DNA of 64,000 nucleotides from Devosia rhizoryzae (GCF_016698665.1 NZ_CP068046.1:2790001-2854000), one strand, 5' to 3'; counted from the stretch's first letter, positions 17,033 through 25,163 are shown. Program-made: numbers and translations. Notes: generated by a model from the sequence alone, not told the origin.

Positions 17033-17830
17033 TTGGACGGCAAGACGACCGCAGTTGTGGAGGCGCGCAATCTGGGCCTCACCTTTCCCGCCGGCGACGG
17101 CGACATCGTGGCGCTGAGCGACGTCAATCTCACCATCGACAAGGGCGAGTTCGTTTCCTTTATCGGTCCCTCCGGATGCGGCAAGACCACGTTCCTCCGC
17201 GCCATTGCCGACCTCGAAAAGCCAACCTCGGGCACCTTGACCGTCAATGGCCAGACACCGGAAAACGCGCGCAAGGACCGCGCCTACGGCTATGTGTTCC
17301 AGGCCGCCGCGCTTTATCCCTGGCGCACGATCGAAGACAATGTGGCGCTGCCGCTCGAAATCATGGGCTATGGCAGCGCCGATCGCGCCGAGCGCGTCCG
17401 GCGCACGTTGGCGCTGGTCAACCTGTCTGGTTTTGAGAAGAAGTACCCTTGGCAGCTTTCGGGCGGCATGCAGCAGCGCGCCTCCATTGCCCGCGCCTTG
17501 AGCTTTGACGCCGATCTCCTCCTCATGGACGAGCCATTCGGTGCGCTTGACGAAATCGTTCGCGACCACCTCAATTCCGAGCTCCTGAAGCTCTGGGCGC
17601 GCACCGAAAAGACCATTTGCTTCGTCACCCACTCGATCCCCGAGGCGGTCTATTTGTCCACCAAGATCGTCGTCATGTCGCCGCGGCCAGGGCGGGTGAC
17701 CGATGTCATCGTCTCGACCCTGCCGCGCGAACGACCGCTCGATATCCGCGAAACACCGGAATTCTTGGAGATCGCGGCCCGCGTGCGCGATGGCTTGCGG
17801 GCCGGGCACTCTTATGAGGAAGTGGTTTGA
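17033..17830 (+). CDS. ABC transporter ATP-binding protein (nitrate/taurine/pyrimidine-precursor importer family)
   Basis: 265 residues from a TTG start only three bases after the dihydropyrimidinase stop; a GGGGG run about ten bases upstream serves as ribosome binding site. Walker A is GPSGCGKTT, the signature is LSGGMQQR, and Walker B is LLLMDEPFGALD with the switch histidine in FVTHSIPEAVYL. It belongs to the SsuB/TauB-like group that works with NMT1-type binding proteins. It powers the importer encoded by the next three genes, probably for a pyrimidine, dihydropyrimidine or related compound, judging from the operon. Confidence 0.9.
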   Translation: MDGKTTAVVEARNLGLTFPAGDGDIVALSDVNLTIDKGEFVSFIGPSGCGKTTFLRAIADLEKPTSGTLTVNGQTPENARKDRAYGYVFQAAALYPWRTIEDNVALPLEIMGYGSADRAERVRRTLALVNLSGFEKKYPWQLSGGMQQRASIARALSFDADLLLMDEPFGALDEIVRDHLNSELLKLWARTEKTICFVTHSIPEAVYLSTKIVVMSPRPGRVTDVIVSTLPRERPLDIRETPEFLEIAARVRDGLRAGHSYEEVV

Positions 17831-17854
17831 TGCTTCGAGTTTGCCGAGGCAGCG

Positions 17855-17970
17855 CCCACCCCTCCTCCCCCGTCAGACGGGGGAGGAGTTCCATCGCGAG
17901 CGTGGCACAGTCGTTAAACAAGCAAGGAGCGACTCCTCCCCCGTCTGACGGGGGAGGTTGGGTGGGGGGC
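17855..17970. repeat. Palindromic intergenic repeat, type 2, inside the ABC operon
   Basis: Left arm CCCACCCCTCCTCCCCCGTC, hairpin partner GACGGGGGAGGAGT, a spacer of about 40 bases, then ACTCCTCCCCCGTCTGACGG and GGAGGTTGGGTGGGG. The outer arms also complement each other, so the whole unit can fold into one long hairpin or two small ones. It separates the ATPase gene from its permease genes, and its G-rich right end may supply the ribosome binding site of the permease at 17979. Confidence 0.85.
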
Positions 17971-17978
17971 CCTCCCTT

Positions 17979-18845
17979 ATGAACCGCATCCTCCCCGTCC
18001 TCACCATCCTTCTTGCCATCGTCGTCATCTGGTACGCCGCATCGGTCTGGATGAATGCGCCCTGGCAGACCCGCCTCAACGAGCGGGCCGACCTCGCCAA
18101 CGTCCCTTTCACCGAATTCGTCGCCCAGACCTGGGCCCAGGACAAGCCGGTGCTGCCCTCGCCGCATCAGGTGGCGGGCGAAATCTGGAACGCCACGATC
18201 GCCCTCGAGCCTACGTCGAAACGCTCGCTCGCCTATCATGGCTGGATCACACTTTCCGCCACCCTGCTCGGCTTTGCCTTCGGAACGAGCCTCGGCGTGC
18301 TTCTCGCCGTCGCCATCATCCACAATGACGCGTCCGACCGCTCGCTGATGCCCTGGATTATCGCCAGCCAGACTGTGCCTATCGTTGCGGTCGCGCCCAT
18401 GCTGGTGGTGGGGCTCAACGCCGTGGGGCTGACCGGGCTTGTGCCCAAGGCGCTGATCTCTATGTATCTGTCGTTCTTCCCGGTAGTCGTCGGCATGGTC
18501 AAAGGCCTCCGGTCTCCCGAGGGCATCCAGCTCGATCTGTTACGCACCTATGACGCAACGCCCTGGCAAGCGTTCTGGAAGCTGCGCTGGCCCGCTGCCA
18601 TGCCGTTTCTCTTCGCCTCGATGAAGGTCGGCATCGCCATTTCGCTGGTCGGCGCCATCGTCGCCGAACTCTCCAACACTGCCGGTGGTGGTCTCGGCGT
18701 GCGGCTCCTGACCGGGTCGGTCAATGGACAAACAGTTCAGATCTGGGCAGCGCTTTTTATCGCAGCGGGCCTCGCCGCCGTCCTAGTTGCCGTGGTCGGC
18801 CGTGCCGAGCACATGGTCAATCGCCGCACGGGGGTTCGGGCATGA
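17979..18845 (+). CDS. ABC transporter permease (SsuC/TauC family)
   Basis: 288 residues. One membrane segment at the N terminus, a periplasmic stretch, then the core of five or six segments. The binding-protein-dependent permease loop is LRTYDATPWQAFWKLRWPAAMPFLFASMKVGIAISLVGA, where the EAA-type helix contacts the ATPase. The ATG at 17979 was chosen over an earlier in-frame start at 17958 that lies within the repeat. It overlaps the second permease gene by four bases. The two permeases form a heterodimer in the inner membrane. Confidence 0.88.
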   Translation: MNRILPVLTILLAIVVIWYAASVWMNAPWQTRLNERADLANVPFTEFVAQTWAQDKPVLPSPHQVAGEIWNATIALEPTSKRSLAYHGWITLSATLLGFAFGTSLGVLLAVAIIHNDASDRSLMPWIIASQTVPIVAVAPMLVVGLNAVGLTGLVPKALISMYLSFFPVVVGMVKGLRSPEGIQLDLLRTYDATPWQAFWKLRWPAAMPFLFASMKVGIAISLVGAIVAELSNTAGGGLGVRLLTGSVNGQTVQIWAALFIAAGLAAVLVAVVGRAEHMVNRRTGVRA

Positions 18846-19951
18846 TCCGGACGCTTTCCATGCTGCAGCTTTACCTGGCGCTGATCGCCGGCGGCTGCGG
18901 ACTTCTTGGTCTTGCCGCCAGCCTGCCGACGCTTGGCGCAGCGCCGCTGATGCAAATCTTCTTTGCCGTTAGCACCCTTTCGCTCCTACGCCTTGTTCTG
19001 CCATGGCCATTCTGGCTCGACGGTGTGCTGGCCGCCCTCGGCGCCTGGGCACTGATCGCGTCGCTTCCGGCCGAGGGCCTCATGCCTTTGCATCACTGGT
19101 TGGCCTTGATCGCCTCCTGGGCCTTCGCCTGGCTCTTCGTCGAGCGCCTCGCCGCAGCCATCCGCGCTGGAAAACTGCCCGAAACCGGCACCGGCCTCGT
19201 CATTCCGCTGATTTTCGGCCTCGCCCTCATCGTCATCTGGGAAGTCGTCACCCGCGGCGCCAGCGTTTCGCCGGTGCTTCTGCCGGCTCCCTCCGCCATT
19301 GCCACGCGCTTTGCCGCCTCGACTGGCATCCTCTGGGCCGATTTCGTCCAGACCTTCATCAAGTCGGTGATCCCGGGCTACATCATCGGCTGCATCGCCG
19401 GGCTCCTCGTCGCCATTGCTGTGGATCGCTCGCCATTCCTCAAGGCCGGCATCATGCCGATCGGCAATTTCATGTCGGCTCTACCCATCATCGGCATCGC
19501 TCCGATCATGGTCATGTGGTTCGGCTTCGACTGGCAGAGCAAGGCCGCCGTCGTCGTCGCCATGACTTTCTTCCCCATGCTGGTCAACACCGTCGCCGGG
19601 CTCAATGCCGCTTCGGCCATCGAGCGTGACCTCATGTCCACCTATGCCGCCTCCTATCGGCAGACTCTTATGAAGCTTCGGCTCCCCGCTGCGGGCCCCT
19701 TCATATTCAACGCCCTCAAGATCAACTCGACTCTTGCCTTGATCGGCGCAATCGTAGCGGAATTCTTCGGAACGCCTGTTGTGGGAATGGGCTTCCGGAT
19801 TTCGACCGGGGTGGGGCGTTTAGCCATCGACCTGGTCTGGGCGGAGATCGCTGTTGCTGCGATCGCGGGGTCCGCCTTCTATGGGGTGATCGCTTTGATC
19901 GAGCGGGGCGTCACCTTCTGGCATCCGTCGGTCCGTGGTGGACGGGCGTAA
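18842..19951 (+). CDS. ABC transporter permease with extra N-terminal membrane segments
   Basis: 369 residues, longer than the usual 250-290. The first about 120 residues hold three or four extra hydrophobic segments (for example LYLALIAGGCGLLGLAASLP and LHHWLALIASWAFAWLFV) before the standard permease core. The coupling helix is STYAASYRQTLMKLRLPAAGPFIFNALKINSTLALIGAIVAEFFG. It is coupled to the first permease by an ATGA overlap. The extension is a regular feature of some pyrimidine-cluster transporters in Rhizobiales as I recall, but its job is unknown. Confidence 0.86.
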   Translation: MIRTLSMLQLYLALIAGGCGLLGLAASLPTLGAAPLMQIFFAVSTLSLLRLVLPWPFWLDGVLAALGAWALIASLPAEGLMPLHHWLALIASWAFAWLFVERLAAAIRAGKLPETGTGLVIPLIFGLALIVIWEVVTRGASVSPVLLPAPSAIATRFAASTGILWADFVQTFIKSVIPGYIIGCIAGLLVAIAVDRSPFLKAGIMPIGNFMSALPIIGIAPIMVMWFGFDWQSKAAVVVAMTFFPMLVNTVAGLNAASAIERDLMSTYAASYRQTLMKLRLPAAGPFIFNALKINSTLALIGAIVAEFFGTPVVGMGFRISTGVGRLAIDLVWAEIAVAAIAGSAFYGVIALIERGVTFWHPSVRGGRA

Positions 19952-19969
19952 CAAGACAAGGGAACGGGA

Positions 19970-20947
19970 ATGAAAAAGCTTATTGGCGGACTTCTGGCGG
20001 GCGCTCTGGCGCTTTCGGCCAGCTCTGCTTTCGCGCAGGACGCGCTGACGCTGCAACTTAAATGGGTCACGCAGGCGCAGTTCGCCGGCTACCTCGTGGC
20101 AGAGTCCAAAGGGTTCTACGACGAGGAAAACCTCGACATCACCATTCTGCCAGGCGGTCCGAACGTCGCGCCCGAACAGGTGATCGCCGGCGGTGGCGCC
20201 GATATCATCGTTGCCTGGATGGCGGCGGCCATGTCGGCGCGCGAAGCCGGCGTGCCACTGGTCAATATCGCCCAGCCCTTCAAGCGTTCTGGCCTGATGA
20301 TGATCTGCCCGACCGAGTCGGAAGTCACCGAAGTGGCCGATTTCCCGGGCAAGACCTTGGGCGTCTGGTTCTTCGGCAACGAATATCCGTTCTTTGCCTG
20401 GATGAACAAGGAAGGCATTCCGACCGACGGTTCGGAAGGCGGCGTCACGGTTCTCCAGCAGAGCTTCGATATTCAGCCGATGATCCAGGGTCAGGCCGAT
20501 TGCATTTCGGTCATGACCTATAATGAATATGGCCAGGCGCTCGACGCCGGCTATGGCCCGGATAACCTCACCATCTTCAACTATACCGAGATGGGCAACG
20601 ACCTTCTCGAAGACGGCCTCTATGTCATGGAGGACACGCTTTCCGACCCGGCCAAGGTCGACGCCTATACCCGCTTCGTCCGCGCTTCGATGAAGGGTTG
20701 GCAGTATGCGCTCGACAATCCCGATGAAGCCGCGCAGATCGTCGTCGACATGGACGATACCGGCGCCGCCGAACTGGCGCACCAGCGCTACATGGTCGAG
20801 GAAGTCTCCAAGCTCGTCGATCCGTCCGATCCGGCTCTCGACGAGGCCACCTATGATCGTACCGTCAAGGCGCTAATGGACCAGGCCATTATCAAGGCAG
20901 AGCCGGAAGGCGCCTTCACCACTGCCGTGACGGACGCCCTGAACTAA
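19970..20947 (+). CDS. ABC transporter substrate-binding protein, NMT1/ThiY-like
   Basis: 325 residues with a clear signal peptide (basic MKK start, hydrophobic stretch, cut after SSAFA). The mature protein starts LTLQLKWVTQAQFAGYLVAESKGFYDEENLDI, a hallmark of NMT1/THI5-like binding proteins for pyrimidine-like ligands. GGPNVAPEQVIAGGGADIIVAW follows. It sits 18 bases after the second permease gene and is the last gene of the run, with a strong terminator behind it. Its ligand is probably the substrate or a precursor of the pyrimidine degradation enzymes upstream. Confidence 0.92.
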   Translation: MKKLIGGLLAGALALSASSAFAQDALTLQLKWVTQAQFAGYLVAESKGFYDEENLDITILPGGPNVAPEQVIAGGGADIIVAWMAAAMSAREAGVPLVNIAQPFKRSGLMMICPTESEVTEVADFPGKTLGVWFFGNEYPFFAWMNKEGIPTDGSEGGVTVLQQSFDIQPMIQGQADCISVMTYNEYGQALDAGYGPDNLTIFNYTEMGNDLLEDGLYVMEDTLSDPAKVDAYTRFVRASMKGWQYALDNPDEAAQIVVDMDDTGAAELAHQRYMVEEVSKLVDPSDPALDEATYDRTVKALMDQAIIKAEPEGAFTTAVTDALN

Positions 20948-20969
20948 GCTAAAGCTTACAAGAGGTTAA

Positions 20970-21006
20970 CAGCAGGCCGGGAGCGATCCCGGCCTGCTGC
21001 TTTTTT
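20970..21006 (+). terminator. Strong terminator ending the pyrimidine/ABC operon
   Basis: A 13-base-pair stem (CAGCAGGCCGGGA with TCCCGGCCTGCTG) around a GCGA loop is followed by CTTTTTT at 21000-21006. It lies 23 bases behind the binding-protein gene. Confidence 0.95.
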
Positions 21007-21091
21007 GCGCATCGACGGTTGCAACCCCGGAACGATTCGCGCTCCCGCATAGTTGATCGGTCTCTGCGTCAACCTTGAGAGGGCTTCTCCA

Positions 21092-21166
21092 ATGAACAGC
21101 ATCATCTATATCGTCGGTCTCATCGTCATCGTCATGGCAATCCTCTCCTTCATCGGCCTCGCTTGA
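21092..21166 (+). CDS. 24-residue single-span membrane peptide
   Basis: The reading frame encodes MNSIIYIVGLIVIVMAILSF plus IGLA, one hydrophobic helix with almost no flanks. GAGAGGG lies about nine bases before the ATG. It ends 26 bases before the next gene and probably shares its transcript. Peptides of this look recur upstream of the same membrane protein in related genomes as far as I recall. It is below the usual annotation size limit. Function unknown; it could be a small regulator or partner of the membrane protein. Confidence 0.55.
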   Translation: MNSIIYIVGLIVIVMAILSFIGLA

Positions 21167-21192
21167 GCCATCAAGTCCAGGAGGACACCGAC

Positions 21193-22089
21193 ATGACTAT
21201 TGAAGCACCCGGCGGCATTGCTGTCGTCGAAACCGCAACCGGCTCCCAGCGCGACACATCAAGCTATGTCGATTGGGCGTCGATCATCGCCGGCATCGTT
21301 TTTGCCTCGGCGGTCTCTCTCGTTCTGATCACCTTTGGCTCCGCCATCGGCCTCAACCTCGTTGATTTCGATGCCCGCGAAGGCGCATCGCCGATCCTGG
21401 TTGCCATCGCCGCTGCCAGCTGGTTCCTCTGGGTCCAGATTTCGAGCTTCATGGCTGGCGGCTATCTTGCCGGCCGTCTGCGCCGCCGACACTTCGACGC
21501 TTCGGAAGACGAAAGCGATGTGCGCGATGGCGCTCATGGCCTTCTCGTCTGGGGCGGCTCGATGATCGTCGGTGCCGTGCTTGCCCTTTCGGGCATTGGC
21601 GCTGCCGCAACCACCGTTGGCAATGTTGCTTCGACGGCCACGAACGCCGCCTCCAATGCTGCTGAAGGCTCGCTCGACGCCATCGATCCCAACGCCTACT
21701 TCATCGACACCCTGTTCCGTGGCAACACGGCGCCAGATGCTGAAGGTTCGCGCGCTGAAGCCGGCCGCATCTTTGCCCAGGCTGCACTTGGCGATGGCAC
21801 CGTTGCCGAAGCCGACCGCACCTACCTGGCCCAGGTCGTTGCCGCCAATACCGGCCTTTCGCCGGAAGAAGCGCAGGCCCGCGTCGATCAGGTCAGCACC
21901 AGCATCGAAGAGGCCCGTCAGGACGCGATCGAAGCGGCTCGCATTGCCCGCAACACGGCAATCATCGCTGCCTTCCTCCTTGCCGCCTCGTCGCTTGCAG
22001 CTGCAATCGGCGCTTATTGGGCCGCTCAGAAGGGTGGCAACCACCGTGACAAGGAAACCGTCTTCTCCGACGTGTTCCGCCGCTTCTAA
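21193..22089 (+). CDS. Membrane protein of unknown function (PhnA-like of Rhizobiales annotations)
   Basis: 298 residues from the ATG at 21193, with a strong AGGAGG eight bases upstream. Three or four membrane segments: WASIIAGIVFASAVSLVLITFG, PILVAIAAASWFLWVQISSF, LLVWGGSMIVGAVLALSGIG, and near the C terminus TAIIAAFLLAASSLAAAIGAYW. A periplasmic or cytoplasmic segment of about 110 residues rich in A, E and D separates the third and fourth segments and is likely helical. The YVDWASIIAGIVFA start is conserved in such proteins. The PhnA-like label in some databases has no functional basis that I know of. It is flanked by two 24-residue membrane peptides. Confidence 0.75.
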   Translation: MTIEAPGGIAVVETATGSQRDTSSYVDWASIIAGIVFASAVSLVLITFGSAIGLNLVDFDAREGASPILVAIAAASWFLWVQISSFMAGGYLAGRLRRRHFDASEDESDVRDGAHGLLVWGGSMIVGAVLALSGIGAAATTVGNVASTATNAASNAAEGSLDAIDPNAYFIDTLFRGNTAPDAEGSRAEAGRIFAQAALGDGTVAEADRTYLAQVVAANTGLSPEEAQARVDQVSTSIEEARQDAIEAARIARNTAIIAAFLLAASSLAAAIGAYWAAQKGGNHRDKETVFSDVFRRF

Positions 22090-22110
22090 GCACAGAGAAA
22101 GGAAAAACCT

Positions 22111-22185
22111 ATGCTTAAAGGTCTTGGTCTCTGGCTCCTGGGCGTGCCGATCTGGCTGATCATCATCCTGGCCATCGTGTTCTAA
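22111..22185 (+). CDS. 24-residue single-span membrane peptide
   Basis: Encodes MLKGLGLWLLGVPIWLIIIL plus AIVF. AAAGGAA lies before the ATG at 22111. The start is 22 bases after the stop of the membrane protein gene, and a strong terminator follows at once, so it is the last cistron of this small operon. The Lys-Gly start and the GVPIWLIIIL helix are typical of very short conserved proteobacterial membrane peptides. Function unknown. Confidence 0.6.
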   Translation: MLKGLGLWLLGVPIWLIIILAIVF

Positions 22186-22191
22186 ATACTC

Positions 22192-22216
22192 AAAGCGGGG
22201 CGAAAGCCCCGCTTTT
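22192..22216. terminator. Bidirectional terminator
   Basis: AAAGCGGGGC (22192-22201) pairs with GCCCCGCTTT (22206-22215) around a GAAA tetraloop, with a T after the stem on the plus strand and an A-rich lead that gives T on the minus strand. It serves both the membrane-peptide unit and the convergent tetR gene. Confidence 0.85.
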
Positions 22217-22803
22217 CATTTGCGCAGGCCGCGGATCACCCGCTCCATGGATTGCCTATAGGCATCGAGCTCACCAGAAGGCGCCAACGCTGCCCGGTCG
22301 AAGAGCGCGCCGAGCAGTTGCGCCGTCGGCTCCACGGCAACATCTCCGATCACGCCCGCATCCACGGCGCATTGCACCCCCTCCACCAGCGTGCGCTGAC
22401 CGTAGCGCTGATTGATGCGGTCGAGTGCCTCCCGGCTGATCACAGCCGGCGCATCGATCAACATGATGCGGCGGCGGCCCTCATCCTGCATTGCGGCAAG
22501 AAACCCTTCCCCACCCGCAACGAGCGCGTCGATCATATCCGGCGGCGCCGCCGCACCATCGCAGACGGCAGTAATCGCTTCCGCAACGGCACGATGTTCC
22601 TCTTCGACCACGGCCTCGAATAGCGCCAGCTTGTCCGCGAAGTGGTGATAAAGCGCACCGCGGGTTACCCCTGCCTCTGCCACGATCTCCGGCGTCGCCG
22701 TCGCTGCGTAGCCTTTGTCCGCGAACAGTTTTCGCGCTGCCGACAGCAACGCCGCTTTGGTCGCCTCGCGGCGCTCTTCCTGAGTGCGCTTTTCCTCTTG
22801 CAT
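22216..22803 (-). CDS. TetR-family transcriptional repressor
   Basis: 195 residues. The N-terminal helix-turn-helix reads AALLSAARKLFADKGYAATATPEIVAEAGVTRGALYHHFADKLALFEAVV, a full TetR_N domain. The C-terminal domain (from about residue 80) is the ligand part, with CDGAAAPPDMIDALVAGGEGFL. It is divergent to the VOC-domain gene. Two similar palindromes lie between the genes, one over its own start codon, which fits autorepression plus control of the VOC gene. The inducer is unknown. Confidence 0.9.
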   Translation of the reverse strand: MQEEKRTQEERREATKAALLSAARKLFADKGYAATATPEIVAEAGVTRGALYHHFADKLALFEAVVEEEHRAVAEAITAVCDGAAAPPDMIDALVAGGEGFLAAMQDEGRRRIMLIDAPAVISREALDRINQRYGQRTLVEGVQCAVDAGVIGDVAVEPTAQLLGALFDRAALAPSGELDAYRQSMERVIRGLRK

Positions 22804-22847
22804 ACATGCAGCCTGTATGTTTATGTTAGATACATGCAGTATGTATC
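22801..22847. promoter_or_regulatory. Two palindromic operators for the TetR repressor
   Basis: Site 1 is CATACA-N7-TGTATG (22801-22819), covering the tetR start codon. Site 2 is GATACAT-GCAGT-ATGTATC (22829-22847). Both contain TACATGCAG and their centres are 28 bases apart, close to three helical turns. Site 2 is 31 bases before the VOC start. Confidence 0.7.
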
Positions 22848-22877
22848 TTCACCTTCAACCATGCAAGGAGACGACCA

Positions 22878-23288
22878 ATGAAATTTTCTAGCTTGTTCCC
22901 GCTGCTCCAGGTGCTCGACGTTGCGGCGACCGCGCAATATTACTGCGACATGTTCGGCTTCACCCCGGTGTTCGAAAGCGACTGGTATGTGCACCTGCGC
23001 GGCCAGGGTGATGGCCTCTTCGAATTGGCCGTTATGGACTTCAATCACGACAGCATTCCTGCCGTGGGCCGCACACCCTCGAGCGGCGTGATCCTGAGCT
23101 TTTATGTCGATGACGCCGCCGCCGAAGCCCAGCGCCTCGAAGCCGCCGGTGCAACCATCGCGCAGCCTCTTCGCGATGAAGTCTTCGGACAGCGCCACGT
23201 TATCGTCTCGGATCCCAATGGCATTCTGGTCGATGTCATCACCGCCATCGAGCCCGATCCGGAATGGCTCAAGGCTCAAGCGCAGTAA
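22878..23288 (+). CDS. VOC-superfamily (glyoxalase/bleomycin-resistance fold) protein
   Basis: 136 residues, one pair of beta-alpha-beta-beta-beta modules. It begins FPLLQVLDVAATAQYYCDMFGF, the usual first module, and has the second-module start VILSFYVDDAAAEAQRLEAAG and the end segment GQRHVIVSDPNGILVDVI. AAGGAGA precedes the ATG at 22878. The position of conserved H/E metal ligands is not clear, so enzymatic activity versus drug binding cannot be told. Control by the divergent TetR protein suggests induction by a small molecule that it binds or modifies. Confidence 0.82.
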   Translation: MKFSSLFPLLQVLDVAATAQYYCDMFGFTPVFESDWYVHLRGQGDGLFELAVMDFNHDSIPAVGRTPSSGVILSFYVDDAAAEAQRLEAAGATIAQPLRDEVFGQRHVIVSDPNGILVDVITAIEPDPEWLKAQAQ

Positions 23289-23357
23289 CGAAAACCCCTT
23301 CCCGACTCCCTGCGCTTGCCGCTAGTTTGACGCACGTACCTCTAGGAGGAGTGTTTC

Positions 23358-24461
23358 ATGAGCGGCAAGCGCCTGGGTGTTGGGTTCATCGGCACCGGCA
23401 ATATTTCTTCGGCTTATCTCAAGGCCATTCTGGGCAAGGATGGGATGCCGGGCTTTCCGGTGCTCGACATCAAGGCCCTCTCGGACATGCGCGACGAAGC
23501 CGCTTCGGCCCGCGCGGCCGAGTTCGGACTGCGTGCGCTGACGGTCGAGCAGATGCTGGCCGATCCCGAGATCGACCTTGTGGTCAACCTCACCATCCCG
23601 CGCGCCCATGTCGAGGTCGGCCTTCGTGCCCTACAAGCCGGCAAGCATGTTTATTCGGAAAAGCCGCTCGGCATCACCTTCGCCGAAGGCCGCAAGCTGC
23701 TTGATGCCGCCAATGCTGCCGGGCTGCGCATCGGCTCGGCACCAGACACCTTTCTGGGCGGCTCGCACCAAGAGGCACGCGCTGTGGTCGATAGCGGCGT
23801 GCTCGGCCAGATCGTCGGCGGCACTGCCTTCTTTCAATGCCCCGGTCACGAAAGCTGGCATCCCGATCCGGCCTTTTATTACGATCTCGGCGGCGGCCCC
23901 ATGCTCGACATGGGCCCTTATTACATCACCGACCTCGTCAATCTCCTCGGCCCGGTCGCCCGCGTCTCGGCCATGGCATCGCGCCTCAGGAGCGAACGCA
24001 CCATCACCTCCGAGCCCAAGCGCGGCCAGACCATGCCGGTCAAGGTCGACACGCATGTCACCGGCTCGCTCGGCTTTAGCAATGGCGCAATCGTCCAGAT
24101 CGGCATGAGCTTTGACGTCGCTGCCCACAAGCATGTGCCACTCGAACTTTATGGCACAGAGCAGACGCTGATCGTGCCCGACCCCAATTTCTTCGGCGGC
24201 GTGGTGGAAACCCGCAAGCGCGGCCGCGAGGAACAATGGACACCGGTCAAGGTCACGCGGCCCTATGCCGATGGCAATTACCGCTCGCTCGGCGTTGCCG
24301 ACATGGCCAGCGCCATCATCGAGAACCGTCCGCATCGTGCCAATGGCGACCTGGCGCTCCACGTTCTTGAAGTCATGGAAGCCTTCGAACACGCCGCCCG
24401 CGAAGGCCAGACGGTCGAGATCAAGACCCCGGTCGAACGCCCGGCACCACTGGAAGCGTAA
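23358..24461 (+). CDS. Gfo/Idh/MocA-family NAD(P)-dependent sugar oxidoreductase
   Basis: 367 residues. Rossmann motif GVGFIGTGNISSAYL at the start and the family lysine motif in AGKHVYSEKPLGITFAEG, where E-K-P is the catalytic-site signature. The second domain includes GHESWHPDPAFYYDLGGGPMLDMGPYYITDLVNLLG, with the D-x-G-x-H-like segment. TAGGAGGAG lies just upstream. Such proteins oxidise sugars, inositols or related compounds. No transporter or sugar operon lies beside it, so the substrate cannot be named. Confidence 0.9.
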   Translation: MSGKRLGVGFIGTGNISSAYLKAILGKDGMPGFPVLDIKALSDMRDEAASARAAEFGLRALTVEQMLADPEIDLVVNLTIPRAHVEVGLRALQAGKHVYSEKPLGITFAEGRKLLDAANAAGLRIGSAPDTFLGGSHQEARAVVDSGVLGQIVGGTAFFQCPGHESWHPDPAFYYDLGGGPMLDMGPYYITDLVNLLGPVARVSAMASRLRSERTITSEPKRGQTMPVKVDTHVTGSLGFSNGAIVQIGMSFDVAAHKHVPLELYGTEQTLIVPDPNFFGGVVETRKRGREEQWTPVKVTRPYADGNYRSLGVADMASAIIENRPHRANGDLALHVLEVMEAFEHAAREGQTVEIKTPVERPAPLEA

Positions 24462-25067
24462 CTACCAGTACCAGCCTAGATCGGCTGCCGTCGCCTGGTC
24501 GAAATGGAGGGTGACGGTGGCGTCGTTGGCCGGGTCGGTCTCGCCATCCTCATATTGGCGCTGCAGCAGCGTCACCGTCTGCGCTTCATCGTCGGCGGCT
24601 TCGAACACATAGTCGAAGCAGTCGAATTCCTGCTGCACCGTCGTGAACTGCTCGACCTCGAGCTTGAGCGCCGCCAGTGTACGGCCGCCGATGACATAGC
24701 CGGTGCCCCGCTCATAGGCGCGCACCGAGGGGATCCAGTCATAGCCGCTGCCGCAAATGAAGCGATTATCCTTGAGCGCTCCACGATTGATATAGCTGAT
24801 GTCGATAAGATCATTCCAGGGATGGGACATCTCGAACTCGACATCGTTGCCGCTGATCGAGAGGTAAATGTCGGACCAGGCACACTCGTTTTCGCGCTGG
24901 TTGTAGCACCACATCTGGGCGCCCTTCATCAGTTCGGTCACCGCCGTGATCGGCACCGCCTTGCCGCGCTTCATACCATCAATCGCCGCTTGGCTAGCCT
25001 CGTCGAACGCCAATCCAGGCACAACTCCAAGAAGGCTCAAGACAAAAACGGCAGCAAAGCGGATCAT
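24462..25067 (-). CDS. Secreted protein of unknown function
   Basis: 201 residues from the ATG at 25067 (GTGGAGGTC upstream); an earlier in-frame start at 25124 would put 19 basic residues before the signal peptide. Residues 2-20 (IRFAAVFVLSLLGVVPGLA) form a signal sequence. The mature part has four cysteines (MWCYNQRENECAW, RFICGSGYD, EFDCFDYVF), likely two disulfides, which agrees with periplasmic export. It is acidic. The stop abuts the Gfo/Idh/MocA gene without a gap. I do not recognise the family. Confidence 0.65.
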   Translation of the reverse strand: MIRFAAVFVLSLLGVVPGLAFDEASQAAIDGMKRGKAVPITAVTELMKGAQMWCYNQRENECAWSDIYLSISGNDVEFEMSHPWNDLIDISYINRGALKDNRFICGSGYDWIPSVRAYERGTGYVIGGRTLAALKLEVEQFTTVQQEFDCFDYVFEAADDEAQTVTLLQRQYEDGETDPANDATVTLHFDQATAADLGWYW

Positions 25068-25144
25068 TCGGACCTCCACGGGACGGCTCATCCTACCCCA
25101 GCGGAGAACTTTCGCGAAACGCACTCTTGACGAGAGGGCTAATG

Positions 25145-25163
25145 TGTAACAAATAAAGTTACA
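25145..25163. promoter_or_regulatory. Palindrome over the Rrf2 start codon
   Basis: TGTAAC-AAATAAA-GTTACA is a perfect 6+6 inverted repeat with a 7-base centre. Its last base is the A of the rrf2 ATG. The position suggests autoregulation by the Rrf2 protein. Confidence 0.6.
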
